A DNA stretch of 64,000 nt, from positions 682,001-746,000 of the forward strand of contig NZ_JACYGY010000001.1 in assembly GCF_015221875.1 (NCBI RefSeq). Reading direction: 5' to 3'. This DNA comes from Dyadobacter subterraneus (GTDB lineage Bacteria; Bacteroidota; Bacteroidia; Cytophagales; Spirosomataceae). Numbering within the stretch: position 1 is the first letter of the stretch; each line of letters starts with the position of its first letter. A program made the translations under genes and the position numbers. Below the pieces are notes generated by a model, which did no database searches, was not told the DNA's origin, and saw only the letters and a list, made by a program, of their open reading frames with translations. Below are positions 1 through 9,025 of this stretch, one piece after another.

Positions 1-1786
1 CCCACTGGTGCGGGTGATCATAAACAAATTCTCCTGATTTTGAATATTCTCCATAACGTTCAATTTCGGAACGAAAAGGACGAATCATTTGTGTATGACA
101 AACATAACATCCTTCCCGAACATAAATATCGCGACCCTGAAGTTCGAGTGGGGTATAAGGTTTTACACTGGCAATGGTCGGAACATTGGATTCGATCATG
201 AAAGTTGGAATCATTTCAATCATCCCACCAATGGAAACAACGAGAAGTGCAATAATTGTGATCGTGAGAGGTTTACGCTCCAATAATCTTTGGTGCCAGA
301 ATTCTTTTTGCTCCGGATGCCAGACAGCGGCTAGCGGCATTGCTTTTGCTTTTTCAAACGGAACAAGATTTCCTTTCAAAGCTGTCATCCACAAATTATA
401 AATCATTACCACAAAACCAATGATGTATAAAGTACCACCAACACTTCTTAGGAAATATAATGGTGCAAGCTGTGTTACCGTTTCAAGGAAGTTAGGATAT
501 TTCAACAAACCTTCAGCTGTAAATTCCTTCCACATAGAACTTTGTACCCAACCAGCCCAATACATTGGAATGGTATAAAACAAAATCCCTAACGTCCCGA
601 TCCAGAAATGGAAACTGGCAAGTTTTGGAGAAAACAGAGGGCGATTGTACAAACGTGGGAAAAGCCAGTAAAGCATACCAAATGTCAGGAAGCCATTCCA
701 GCCTAACGCTCCTACGTGTACGTGAGCCACGATCCAGTCGGTATAATGTGCGATGGCGTTCACATTTTTGAATGCTAGCATAGGACCTTCGAAAGTTGCC
801 ATACCATACGCGGTGATTGCAACGACAAAGAATTTCAACACCACATCTTCACGAACTTTGTCCCATGCGCCTCGTAAAGTCAAAAGTCCGTTCATCATCC
901 CGCCCCAGGATGGAGCGATCAGCATCAAAGAAAATACAGTTCCCAATGTTTGAGCCCAATCCGGCAACGCTGTATAAAGCAAATGGTGAGGACCAGCCCA
1001 GATGTAAAGGAAAATTAATGACCAGAAATGGACGATGGAAAGTCTGTAAGAATAAATAGGGCGATTCGCCGCTTTTGGCAAAAAGTAGTACATCAAACCC
1101 AAATAAGGTGTAGTCAGGAAAAACGCTACTGCATTGTGTCCATACCACCATTGAACCAAAGCATCCTGAACACCAGCGTAAAGAGAATAACTTTTGAAAA
1201 GTGAAACCGGAAGTTCCAGATTATTAACCACATGGAGCATCGCAACCGTCACAAACGAAGCAATATAAAACCAGATCGCTGCATAAATATGTTCAACACG
1301 GCGGTGAATGGTTGTCATCACCAAGTTGGTTAAGCCTGAAAGCCAAACTACTGCAATCGCGATATCAAGCGGCCATTCCAATTCTGCATATTCCTTGGCG
1401 CTGGATAATCCCATCGGCAAAGTGATGGCCGCGCCTATGATAATAAACTGCCATGCCCAAAAGTGAAAACGACTTAAAACCGGGCTCCACATGGGAGTGC
1501 GCAAAACCCTTGGTGCTGAGTAATACAGACCGGTGAAAAATCCGTTTCCTACAAAAGCAAAAATAACAGCATTAGTATGAAGCGGCCTGATTCGACTGAA
1601 AGTGGTGTATGGTAAATCCATATTTAAGTTTGGAAATACAAGCTGAAAGGCGGCAAGGAGACCGACAAGCATACCGATAAGTCCGAACAGGATCGTCGCG
1701 ATAGCAAAGTTTCGTACGATTTTATTATCATATTGAAACTCGTCCAGCTCAATGGATGCGATACCTGGATTGGGAAGGTTTGACAT
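1..1786 (-). CDS. ccoNO: cbb3-type cytochrome c oxidase, fused CcoN-CcoO subunit (3' end cut by window edge)
   Basis: Catalytic and first cytochrome c subunits of a high-affinity terminal oxidase in the inner membrane. From ATG at 1786 the frame stays open for 595 codons to the window edge. The first ~490 residues are the multi-helix CcoN haem-copper oxidase. The frame then continues without a stop into CcoO, seen as the c-type haem motif CYVCH (about residues 560-564) followed by TQMIRPFRSEIERYGEYS, a CcoO hallmark. N-O fusion is known in Bacteroidota. The upstream neighbours ccoS and ccoI are assembly genes of the same system; ccoP and ccoG would be expected beyond the left edge. Identification is firm; the full length is unknown. 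Confidence 0.95.
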   Translation of the reverse strand, partial: MSNLPNPGIASIELDEFQYDNKIVRNFAIATILFGLIGMLVGLLAAFQLVFPNLNMDLPYTTFSRIRPLHTNAVIFAFVGNGFFTGLYYSAPRVLRTPMWSPVLSRFHFWAWQFIIIGAAITLPMGLSSAKEYAELEWPLDIAIAVVWLSGLTNLVMTTIHRRVEHIYAAIWFYIASFVTVAMLHVVNNLELPVSLFKSYSLYAGVQDALVQWWYGHNAVAFFLTTPYLGLMYYFLPKAANRPIYSYRLSIVHFWSLIFLYIWAGPHHLLYTALPDWAQTLGTVFSLMLIAPSWGGMMNGLLTLRGAWDKVREDVVLKFFVVAITAYGMATFEGPMLAFKNVNAIAHYTDWIVAHVHVGALGWNGFLTFGMLYWLFPRLYNRPLFSPKLASFHFWIGTLGILFYTIPMYWAGWVQSSMWKEFTAEGLLKYPNFLETVTQLAPLYFLRSVGGTLYIIGFVVMIYNLWMTALKGNLVPFEKAKAMPLAAVWHPEQKEFWHQRLLERKPLTITIIALLVVSIGGMIEMIPTFMIESNVPTIASVKPYTPLELQGRDIYVREGCYVCHTQMIRPFRSEIERYGEYSKSGEFVYDHPHQW

Positions 1787-1855
1787 AATTTTTGAGAGCA
1801 GAATGGTGAATAGATATTGGTAATGATTGGGTAGAATGACTTAATTCGGAGTTAT

Positions 1856-2029
1856 TTAGGTAGACTTTTTAGCCGGTTTTTGATTTGTGTTTCCGTCATC
1901 CAGAAGTATGCGCATGGCTGGCGTGCAATCGTCATCAAAATGACCTTTTCGGACCGACCAGATAAATGTGCTGAGGAAGCCTAATGCTACAAACAGGCTG
2001 ACGAGAATCAAAACATAAAGGGCGCTCAT
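1856..2029 (-). CDS. ccoS: cbb3 oxidase maturation protein CcoS
   Basis: A 57-residue small membrane protein starting MSALYVLILVSLFVALGF, one transmembrane helix (about residues 4-23), then the family signature IWSVRKGHFDDDCTPAMRIL and a short lysine-rich tail. CcoS is needed for cofactor insertion into cbb3 oxidase. It lies 69 nt upstream of ccoNO and 136 nt downstream of ccoI, the usual order for this cluster. The match along the whole of this short family makes the call secure. Confidence 0.93.
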   Translation of the reverse strand: MSALYVLILVSLFVALGFLSTFIWSVRKGHFDDDCTPAMRILLDDGNTNQKPAKKST

Positions 2030-2155
2030 GAGAATTTTTTGTTTGTTATTTTTATTGATAATCAGAGTTTTAGATCAATTGTTTCTTCTGATTTTCATGA
2101 ACCAAAACTACCTGAGTTGATGTCGGTAAACGATGATTTTTGAATGGTATTTAAA

Positions 2156-2169
2156 CTGATGTTTATCAG
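2156..2169 (-). promoter_or_regulatory. FNR/CRP-like palindrome upstream of ccoS-ccoNO
   Basis: CTGATGTTTATCAG fits the TGAT-N4-ATCA core of FNR-family sites. It overlaps the ccoI stop codon and lies 127 nt upstream of ccoS, where it could drive an oxygen-responsive promoter for ccoS-ccoNO. The site is seen; the regulation is inferred from how cbb3 genes are commonly controlled. Confidence 0.35.
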
Positions 2170-4616
2170 CTTTTCATCCATTTTCTGGCTGAGATATTAG
2201 TTGCGATGGTGGTAAAAAGGACGATGGTTATGGAACTTAAGGGCATAAGAATCGCTGCGATTACCGGTGATAATTTTCCTGCAACTGCAAAGGATAAACC
2301 GAAGACATTATACAAAAGTGATATGGCAAAACTGATCTTGATAATGCGCTGACCGGATTTGGCAAGATTGATAAAAGAAGGAAGTTTTTCCAATTGATTT
2401 CCTTCCACAATGGCATCGCAGGCGGGAGAAAAATTGTTTATATCATCTGAAACAGCCAGTCCGACATTACTTTGTCGAAGCGCTCCTGCATCATTCAGTC
2501 CATCGCCGATCATCAAAACATTTCTTCGTTGGTTTTTTTGTAAACTTTCAATAAAACGAAGCTTTTCTTCGGGTTTTTGTTCAAATAACAAGTTTGAATC
2601 TTTCCCGAAAATCGGTGATAATATAGCGCGATCAGTCTGTTTGTCGCCGGATAAAAGATACGTTTCAAATCCTTCTTTTTGAAGTACTTTAACAGTCTTT
2701 GCCAACTCGGGGCGGTATTTGCTTTTAAGTGTAAAATAGCCCCTTATTTGTTTGTTAAAGGAAATATAAACATGTGAAGCATTATCCGTTTTCTCTGTTG
2801 GGTCTGAATTTTCGACCCATTTTGATGATCCTAATTTTACTTCTGTTTTTCCCCAGAACGCTTTAATCCCAGCACCTCCGGTTTCTTCAAAATGCATCAG
2901 CACCCGTCCGCTTCCAGTCACATTTTCTAGTTTTTTGACTAACATTCTGCTTAACGGATGAGAGGATTGCATGGCTAATGTTTTGATAATAACCAGTTCA
3001 ACATCAGTTAGTTTATTCCCAAAAAATTCGATTTCAGCTTCGTTGGTCTGTGTTATGGTTCCTGTTTTATCAAAAACAATGGTATCAATATGCGAAAGTC
3101 TTTCAATGGCATCTGCGTTTTTTGGATAAAAACGGAATTTTCCAAAGAGACTTAATAAATTTCCATTTGTAAAAGTTGAAGATAGTAACAGCGCACATGG
3201 ACACGCAACGAGCAAAGAAGTTGTAAAAGCTCTGAAAGCAGTTTCGTGTTCATTCAATATAAAAAACCAAAACAGAAAAGTAAGACCGGCGATAACCAGT
3301 ACAACTGACGAAAAATACCGGTTAATTCGAGCTGCAAGTGTCTGGTTTTGATTCTCTTTTTCTTTGGTAAAAGTGTCATTATTCCAAAGCTGGGTAAGAT
3401 AACTTTGTGATACCTGTCTCAATACTTCCAGTTCAACAGACAATCCTGTCTGTTTCCCCCCGGCGAAAATGGTATCACCTTTTTTGCGTTCAACAGGTTC
3501 GGCTTCTCCGGATACAAAACTGTAATCGATTAATGCTCTGTTGCTTAGCAATACTGCATCTGCCGGGATTAATTCCTGGTTTCTGACAAGCATTTTATCG
3601 CCGTGGGAAAGTTCAGTGATGGGGACACGGTTTTCTTTTCCGTCTTTTAGGACAGTGACGGCTACCGGGAAATAAGATTTGTAATCTCTGTCGAAAGAAA
3701 TACCAGCATAGGTTTTATCCTGAAAATATCTTCCGATCAACATGAAAAATACAGCACCAGTCAGGGAATCAAAATATCCCGGGCCAGTTTTGGAAACGAT
3801 TTGGTATATACTGGTCAGAAAAACACAAAGAAGAGCCAGAGCGATTGGCGCATCAATATTTAGATATTTACCTTTTAAAGCTGACCAGGCAGATTTGAAA
3901 AAATCAGCGGCGCAATAAAAAAATACCGGCAGACTTAATACGAAATTGATAATGCTAAAAAGTGTCCGGAGATTCTGATCCGATGAACTTTCGCCCAAAT
4001 GGAAATATTCCGGAAAACTCAAAAGCATGATATTACCAAAAGCAAAACCGGCAATCCCGATTTTATATAATCGGGTTCTGTTCCATTTCTCGCTTTGAGT
4101 TCCTTCTACGTCGTTTAAGCTGATGTAAGGTTCGTATCCAATTTTGGTAATAAGTGCCGCCAGTTCACTCAGTTTAATATTTTGAGCGTCAAAAGTTATT
4201 CTTACTTTTTTTTCGGGGAAATTAACTACTGAACTTCGTATGGCTGGATTTAATCTGTTCAATTGTTCCAGCAGCCAAATACAGGAGCTGCAATGTATTT
4301 TAGGTATCAGCCAATTGACACTGGAAAGTTTCCCGTCGGTAAATTCCAACAATTTTTTGGAGACTTCCGGCAGATCCAGATGGTCGAATTTTCCTTTAAA
4401 ATAATTTGAATCAGGAGATATTCCCTGTGCTCCGTCAATGGCATAATAACTGCAAAGATTGTTTGCATTCAGAATGTCATAAACCGTGGAACAACCTTCA
4501 CAACAGAAATCATGACCGTCGGAGTGAATGATTTCCTCTCTGCATTCCTCACCACAATGATAACAGGAGTGCTTGTCAGGTATCTGTTTGTCAATAATCA
4601 ATTCGGCAGATTTCAT
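2166..4616 (-). CDS. ccoI: Copper-translocating P1B-type ATPase CcoI (cbb3 oxidase copper supply)
   Basis: Inner-membrane copper-exporting ATPase that supplies Cu for cbb3 oxidase. In the 816-residue product: an N-terminal Cys-rich metal-binding segment (CYHCGEEC and CCEGC, residues 18-42), an HMA-type CSSC at 109-112, transmembrane pairs, SGEAEP actuator loop near 370, the CPC ion-binding motif at 472-474, the DKTGT phosphorylation site at 516-520 and a GDGLND hinge. I chose ATG 4616: the frame stays open upstream for another 80 codons, but that part has no domain and would overlap the divergent rpn gene. Linked to ccoS and ccoNO on the same strand. Confidence 0.93.
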   Translation of the reverse strand: MKSAELIIDKQIPDKHSCYHCGEECREEIIHSDGHDFCCEGCSTVYDILNANNLCSYYAIDGAQGISPDSNYFKGKFDHLDLPEVSKKLLEFTDGKLSSVNWLIPKIHCSSCIWLLEQLNRLNPAIRSSVVNFPEKKVRITFDAQNIKLSELAALITKIGYEPYISLNDVEGTQSEKWNRTRLYKIGIAGFAFGNIMLLSFPEYFHLGESSSDQNLRTLFSIINFVLSLPVFFYCAADFFKSAWSALKGKYLNIDAPIALALLCVFLTSIYQIVSKTGPGYFDSLTGAVFFMLIGRYFQDKTYAGISFDRDYKSYFPVAVTVLKDGKENRVPITELSHGDKMLVRNQELIPADAVLLSNRALIDYSFVSGEAEPVERKKGDTIFAGGKQTGLSVELEVLRQVSQSYLTQLWNNDTFTKEKENQNQTLAARINRYFSSVVLVIAGLTFLFWFFILNEHETAFRAFTTSLLVACPCALLLSSTFTNGNLLSLFGKFRFYPKNADAIERLSHIDTIVFDKTGTITQTNEAEIEFFGNKLTDVELVIIKTLAMQSSHPLSRMLVKKLENVTGSGRVLMHFEETGGAGIKAFWGKTEVKLGSSKWVENSDPTEKTDNASHVYISFNKQIRGYFTLKSKYRPELAKTVKVLQKEGFETYLLSGDKQTDRAILSPIFGKDSNLLFEQKPEEKLRFIESLQKNQRRNVLMIGDGLNDAGALRQSNVGLAVSDDINNFSPACDAIVEGNQLEKLPSFINLAKSGQRIIKISFAISLLYNVFGLSFAVAGKLSPVIAAILMPLSSITIVLFTTIATNISARKWMKS

Positions 4617-4807
4617 AGTTGAGAAGGTGGGTTTAAAATCAGCGTTTAAAATATCATGAAGCGTAATGTGACACTTTTCTAAAATGTTAGTCAAAATTGG
4701 CGGATTTGAATGGGAGAGAAGATGACCAGCATCTTCAAGCTGGGTGACTTTTGTCAGTATTGGCAATTCTTTTCGCAAAATGAGTGACTTACATGATGTG
4801 TTAATAC

Positions 4808-5719
4808 ATGCGTAAAAAGAATGATATATTATTAAAAAGTGCTTTTGAAGAGGCATTCCCGGATTTGTTACGGTTCTTTTTTGAAGATGCTGATAACATT
4901 TTCAATATGGATCGTGGTTTTGAATTTATGGACAAGGAGTTGAGCGAATTATTTCCTGAACTTGAAAAACAAGGCGGCAGCAGATTTGTGGATATGCTGG
5001 TTAAAACTTTTCTGGGGAGCGGAGAGGAAGAGTGGATATTAATTCATATTGAGATTGAATCGGTGTCTGGTAGGAATTTCGCAAAAAGAATGTTTCAGTA
5101 TTATTACAGAATCCTTGATCGTTTTGAGGTTGAAATAGTTGCGTTGGCAGTTTTTACAGGGAAGAAAAATCAAAACCAGCCTGCCTTTTATCAGAAGAAT
5201 TTTCTTGGAACGAAGATTACGTATGAATATAATGCCTACGGAATTCAGCAGCATAGCGAAAAAGAGCTACTTGCTATGAATAATCCATTTGCATTTATTG
5301 TTTTGGCTGCGCAGAAGGCCTTGTTAATGGGTAAAATTCCGGAGGAAGAGTTGGGGGAACAACGGTTAACTATTGCAAGAGCGCTCATTCAAACCAAACA
5401 ATATGATAATGAGCAGATAAGGCGTTTTTTGTATTTTTTGAAGACATTCATTCACATAGAAAATTTTGAAATAAATAGTAAATTTGATAAAGAAATCAAT
5501 TCATTAACCGGTAAAGAAACTGCTATGGGAATTATTGAAACGATAAAAATGCTGGCAAAGGAGGAGGGAATTGAAAAAGGACGTGAAGAAGAAAAAGTTA
5601 TAATAATAAAACATCTTCTTAAAATTTCCGACTTTGATGTGGATAAAATATCCTTTCTGACTGGTGTGGCAAAGGAATTTATTGAAGAGGTGAAAATTGA
5701 TTTGAATAATAACCGGTGA
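4808..5719 (+). CDS. Rpn family PD-(D/E)XK nuclease / putative transposase (copy 1)
   Basis: 303-residue member of the Rpn (recombination-promoting nuclease, YhgA-like) family: N-terminal ~230-residue nuclease domain and a short helical C-terminal tail. Asp62 (RFVDMLVKT) and Glu82 of IHIEIES fit the active site; the usual Gln two residues later is Glu84 here, while the paralogue at 48699-49604 keeps E-x-Q. The tail from Met240 (MGIIETIKML) is coiled and charged, with REEEK-type repeats. The DNA encoding this tail is repeated in tandem just behind the stop codon. E. coli Rpn proteins are described as phage-defence nucleases with an internally initiated inhibitor; that role here is inference. 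Confidence 0.85.
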   Translation: MRKKNDILLKSAFEEAFPDLLRFFFEDADNIFNMDRGFEFMDKELSELFPELEKQGGSRFVDMLVKTFLGSGEEEWILIHIEIESVSGRNFAKRMFQYYYRILDRFEVEIVALAVFTGKKNQNQPAFYQKNFLGTKITYEYNAYGIQQHSEKELLAMNNPFAFIVLAAQKALLMGKIPEEELGEQRLTIARALIQTKQYDNEQIRRFLYFLKTFIHIENFEINSKFDKEINSLTGKETAMGIIETIKMLAKEEGIEKGREEEKVIIIKHLLKISDFDVDKISFLTGVAKEFIEEVKIDLNNNR

Positions 5720-6005
5720 GAAACTGCTATGGGAATTATTAAAACGATAAAAATGCTGGCAAAGGAAGAGGGTGAAGTAGAAGGTTTAGAAAAAGGACGT
5801 GAAGAAGAAAAAGTCATAATAGTAAAACATCTTCTTAAAAATTCCGGCTTTGATGTGGAAAAAATATCCTTTCTGACTGGTGTGGCAAAGGAGTTTATTG
5901 AGAAGTGAAAATTGATTTGAATAATAACCTGTAAGAATCTACGATGGGAATTATTGTATCAGTTGATTTTGTACGATGAGTGAAAACTGGTTTTGAGAAT
6001 AATCA
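5506..6005 (+). repeat. Tandem repeat of the rpn 3' module (one in-gene unit, two decayed units)
   Basis: Unit 1 (5506-5710) is the in-frame C-terminal segment of rpn copy 1. Unit 2 (5711-5925) restarts with AACCGGT, is near identical, carries a 12-nt insertion (adds EVEG) and a 1-nt deletion near its end that brings in an early TGA. Unit 3 (5926 to about 6005) keeps only the first ~30 nt (GATGGGAATTATT at 5943) joined to the unit's end (TGAAAACTGG...GAATAAT). Repeats with successive decay point to tandem duplication or template slippage. Confidence 0.85.
5729..5908 (+). CDS. Small ORF: free-standing copy of the Rpn C-terminal tail
   Basis: 59 codons starting ATGGGAATTATT, encoding MGIIKTIKMLAKEEG... 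ending GVAKEFIEK. It is the second tandem copy of the last 64 residues of the preceding Rpn protein and starts at the codon equivalent to Met240 there. It could be translated as a separate helical peptide, which would resemble the small intragenic Rpn products reported to inhibit the nuclease. It could equally be a non-expressed duplication remnant. The ORF is seen; its expression is inference. Confidence 0.4.
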   Translation: MGIIKTIKMLAKEEGEVEGLEKGREEEKVIIVKHLLKNSGFDVEKISFLTGVAKEFIEK

Positions 6006-6015
6006 ATAAATAGGT

Positions 6016-6648
6016 TTAAAGCATTATTTTCCTGTAACTTATCGACCTTATAAACTTCCCGTAAAACCACCCCTTTGAAACTTCCCTATATTTTTCAGCA
6101 AAATAAAAATCCATATTCACAAGTTCGAAAGCTTCAACTTTGCTTAATATTCCAAAAAACAAATACATTGTCTTCAATAGGAGTTTTTGCCAGATTTTGG
6201 TTTGATATTTACTCGGAATGAAATCAGTATAAAACCACAATCCATCTTTCCTCAACTTCTCATTTAATCCGGAAAACAGAAACTTAATCTTGTCTTTTTT
6301 GAAAAGGTCGAAAAAGAAGGGTGTTATGATGATGTCAAAGAGCTTTTCAGTTTGGTAATCTTCAATCCGGGCAGTAATGAAATTAACAGTATTATTTTTA
6401 CAGCTCCTTTTTTTAGATAATTCAATCATTTTCGGAGACGATTCCACGTAAATAATTTCCAGACCGGATTCATGGATTTTTGTGATTTCTTCAAGTATCC
6501 AACCGGTTCCTCCACCAACTATTAAAATGCTACTATCTGGTAAAATTTGAGAGAGCAAACTTACTTGCGCCCTTACTAAGGCATCTCCAAATACCAATCT
6601 GCTAATAAAATCATACGGACGGGCAACTCCATCAAAATCAGTGTCCAT
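6016..6648 (-). CDS. Class I SAM-dependent methyltransferase
   Basis: 210-residue cytosolic methyltransferase. Motif I (SAM-binding glycine loop) is ILIVGGGTGWILEE at about 41-54; motif II is the acidic IIYVESSPKMIELS, and IIITPFFFDLF is the post-motif strand. Substrate cannot be told from sequence. The ATG at 6648 lies 7 nt downstream of the UbiA-like gene's stop, so the two are probably cotranscribed and may act on the same lipid or quinone-like compound (inference). Confidence 0.8.
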   Translation of the reverse strand: MDTDFDGVARPYDFISRLVFGDALVRAQVSLLSQILPDSSILIVGGGTGWILEEITKIHESGLEIIYVESSPKMIELSKKRSCKNNTVNFITARIEDYQTEKLFDIIITPFFFDLFKKDKIKFLFSGLNEKLRKDGLWFYTDFIPSKYQTKIWQKLLLKTMYLFFGILSKVEAFELVNMDFYFAEKYREVSKGWFYGKFIRSISYRKIML

Positions 6649-6655
6649 ATTTAGT

Positions 6656-7597
6656 CTAGTGAATAAATTGTGATCCGGCTATGCCACATATTGCTTTTAT
6701 CAGTAAAAGTCCATCAATGACAATAAGATAGTATAAAATATTTTTATGTTTGAGCATAGACCAGGCAACGACCAGCATCAGAATAAAAGGTGTTAAGTTA
6801 AATAGGAAAATAATCGTTTTGAAATGTCGGAAATGCGCAAAAAGAGACAGAGAAACTACACCAATCGTTAGCAAAGGTATCAAAACAAAAAAGATTGTTT
6901 TTTCTAATCCGTAACGAACCACAAATGTTTTTAGCTGCTGGTTTGAGTCGTCTTCATAATCCTTCAAATCAAACATGATGGCATTTACTGTACAAAACAT
7001 CCAGTTTTTAACAAACAGCCAAAGTGCAAAAACCGGATCGACGTAATATGTGCCACGTTCAATTTGTAAAACTACGAGGGGTAATAAATTTACACAGCAG
7101 GCCCAAACAAATCCGATAATAAATGCTTTGAGCCAGCCAGTATTTCGCAAATTTAATTTTATAAAGGATTTGGGTATCAAACCGTAATATAAAATCGCAG
7201 CAAGGCAGATTGCTCCCACGACAATCCAGTATGCGACTGGCAATCGGAGTATATTTTCATAATATTGAATTAGCAAAACGGATGATAAAATCGTGCAGAT
7301 GACAAGCAAAAAAGGCTGGCTCCATTTGATGAAATCATGATGTTCGGCATACCAGATTGTTCTTGGATTTACGGAATTGTTAGCGCTTGTGATACCTGAA
7401 TACGCATAGGTATAGTACATCACCGTTCCAAAAAACAATAGCAAATAATATGTTAAGGAGTTAAAATGAATTTGAAGCTGAAAAGCGGTTTCCAAAGAAA
7501 GAGCGACAGCCAGCGTACCGACAAAGTAATTTCCGAAAAAGATAAATTTTACCAATTTTGCTCCCACCTGTAAGCTATTTCCGATTTTCAAAATCAA
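6656..7597 (-). CDS. UbiA-like polytopic membrane protein (putative prenyltransferase)
   Basis: About 313 residues with eight or so hydrophobic segments. The second aspartate motif typical of UbiA prenyltransferases is recognisable (MFDLKDYEDDSNQ, about residues 208-220), but the first Asp-rich motif is weak. Such proteins attach prenyl or phytyl chains to aromatic acceptors in the inner membrane. The start is uncertain: the longest frame uses TTG at 7597 and a GTG ten codons later is an alternative. Paired with the methyltransferase downstream, a combination seen in quinone-type or pigment pathways, though no other pathway gene is nearby. Confidence 0.6.
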   Translation of the reverse strand: MILKIGNSLQVGAKLVKFIFFGNYFVGTLAVALSLETAFQLQIHFNSLTYYLLLFFGTVMYYTYAYSGITSANNSVNPRTIWYAEHHDFIKWSQPFLLVICTILSSVLLIQYYENILRLPVAYWIVVGAICLAAILYYGLIPKSFIKLNLRNTGWLKAFIIGFVWACCVNLLPLVVLQIERGTYYVDPVFALWLFVKNWMFCTVNAIMFDLKDYEDDSNQQLKTFVVRYGLEKTIFFVLIPLLTIGVVSLSLFAHFRHFKTIIFLFNLTPFILMLVVAWSMLKHKNILYYLIVIDGLLLIKAICGIAGSQFIH

Positions 7598-7679
7598 ACT
7601 TCCGGACTTATTTAATTTTCAGACCGAAGTGTTTGTATAGGTTGGAAATATATCAATTTAAAGTGGCTGTAACCAGCTT

Positions 7680-8930
7680 TCAGGTTTTTCTCTTTTTCTT
7701 TCTTGCCGATGGAAACAGGACGTTGTTAAGAATAAGCCGGTAACCTGGTGAATTGGGGTAAAGATTTAAATCTGTCGCCATCCTGCGATTCCCGCCACGC
7801 CGTCCTTCCGGATCGTGCCCGCCATAAAATGTCCATTGGCCGCGCCCGAGTTCGCCATAAATGTATCGGTCTGACTGACTGCTTGTTCCCATCACCAGTA
7901 CATTTGGTTTAACTGTATATTTTGTAAATGCATTGGTTTGTCCAAAAAATTCGCGAATCAGACTTTCATGATTCTGGACAAGCATCGCTGGTATCACATC
8001 CCACTTTGCGGAGAAATCAAAAAGAGAAAAATAATCTTCATTTTCGCTGTACCATGATCTTCCACCCGTTGCATTAATATCCGAAAATGCACTTCCATCA
8101 TCATCGTCCAGATGCAGCTTGAAATTTTGGAAGGCAAAAGTTTTTGAATAATCCAGTTTTGCCTGTGCATTAGGATCCACACCGTCGCCATCTATACCAT
8201 CGACAATATCAATTCCTTCGGCAGCAAGGGCTATGTCAAACGTTTCTGCGCCTGAACACATTGCAAAAAGAAATCCGCCGCCGGCACAGAATTCTTTAAT
8301 CGATTTTGCCACGGCCGATTTCATCTGTGACACTTTGGTATAACCAAAACGATTAGCTATTGCTTCCTGTGCTTTGATATCACTGGGCGACAGGCGGCGC
8401 AAATTTCTTCCAAACTGACCTGTAAAATCTTCATGGTGAAGGTGAAGCCAGTCATATTTTGGCAAATCTCCTTTTAAAATTTCTTCATCATAAATTACTT
8501 CAAAAGGGATTTCTGCATATTTCAGGACAAGCAATACTGCATCCGTATTTTCAGATTCTGACGGACTTATTTTTATTGGGGAATATACAGCAATTTTCGC
8601 AGCTGTATGCAGTTTAATCACTTCCATATTCACATTCGGATTGCTGATCTGGCTGACGATTTGTGCTTCGGAAGCATCAGATAAAATCTCGAATGAAATT
8701 GCACGTAGTTTACATTCCGTTTCAATGGACTTTGAATATTGAACCATAAAACTGCCGCCGCGATAATTCAAAAGCCAGTCCAGTTCAATATCATCTTTGA
8801 GTATTGCATAAGCCAAACCATATGCTTTAAGATGATTGGTTTGGGTTTTGTCCATCGGTATCAATAGAAAATTCGCCATGCAAACAGGCGAAACAAGAAC
8901 CAGCAGCAATGGGAGAAATCTTCTGAACAT
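7680..8930 (-). CDS. Secreted glutamine-amidotransferase-like protein (often annotated asparagine synthetase B)
   Basis: 416 residues from ATG 8930 with an N-terminal signal peptide (MFRRFLPLLLVLVSPVCMA). A class I GATase-like fold is suggested by GGGFLFAMCSGAETFDIA around residue 210, in which Cys sits at the nucleophile elbow, and by the Asp-rich block LHLDDDDGSA. Conserved C-terminal blocks include GQWTFYGGHDPEGRRGG. Proteins of this kind are conserved in Bacteroidota; the 'asparagine synthetase B' label is not supported by any synthetase motif that I can see. Function unknown. Confidence 0.65.
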   Translation of the reverse strand: MFRRFLPLLLVLVSPVCMANFLLIPMDKTQTNHLKAYGLAYAILKDDIELDWLLNYRGGSFMVQYSKSIETECKLRAISFEILSDASEAQIVSQISNPNVNMEVIKLHTAAKIAVYSPIKISPSESENTDAVLLVLKYAEIPFEVIYDEEILKGDLPKYDWLHLHHEDFTGQFGRNLRRLSPSDIKAQEAIANRFGYTKVSQMKSAVAKSIKEFCAGGGFLFAMCSGAETFDIALAAEGIDIVDGIDGDGVDPNAQAKLDYSKTFAFQNFKLHLDDDDGSAFSDINATGGRSWYSENEDYFSLFDFSAKWDVIPAMLVQNHESLIREFFGQTNAFTKYTVKPNVLVMGTSSQSDRYIYGELGRGQWTFYGGHDPEGRRGGNRRMATDLNLYPNSPGYRLILNNVLFPSARKKKRKT

Positions 8931-9025
8931 AGCCAATACCGTTAGAATTGCTAAATTAGATGCAGAACATTATCAAATTTAGCGAATAAAAACTGATTTA
9001 TCCAGCTGTAATTCAGGTTGGTACA

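Noticed and set aside
4617..4856. N-terminal 80-residue extension of the CcoI frame
   Set aside because: No homology to the family, overlaps the divergent rpn gene, and a good ATG at 4616 directly precedes the Cys-rich metal-binding domain.
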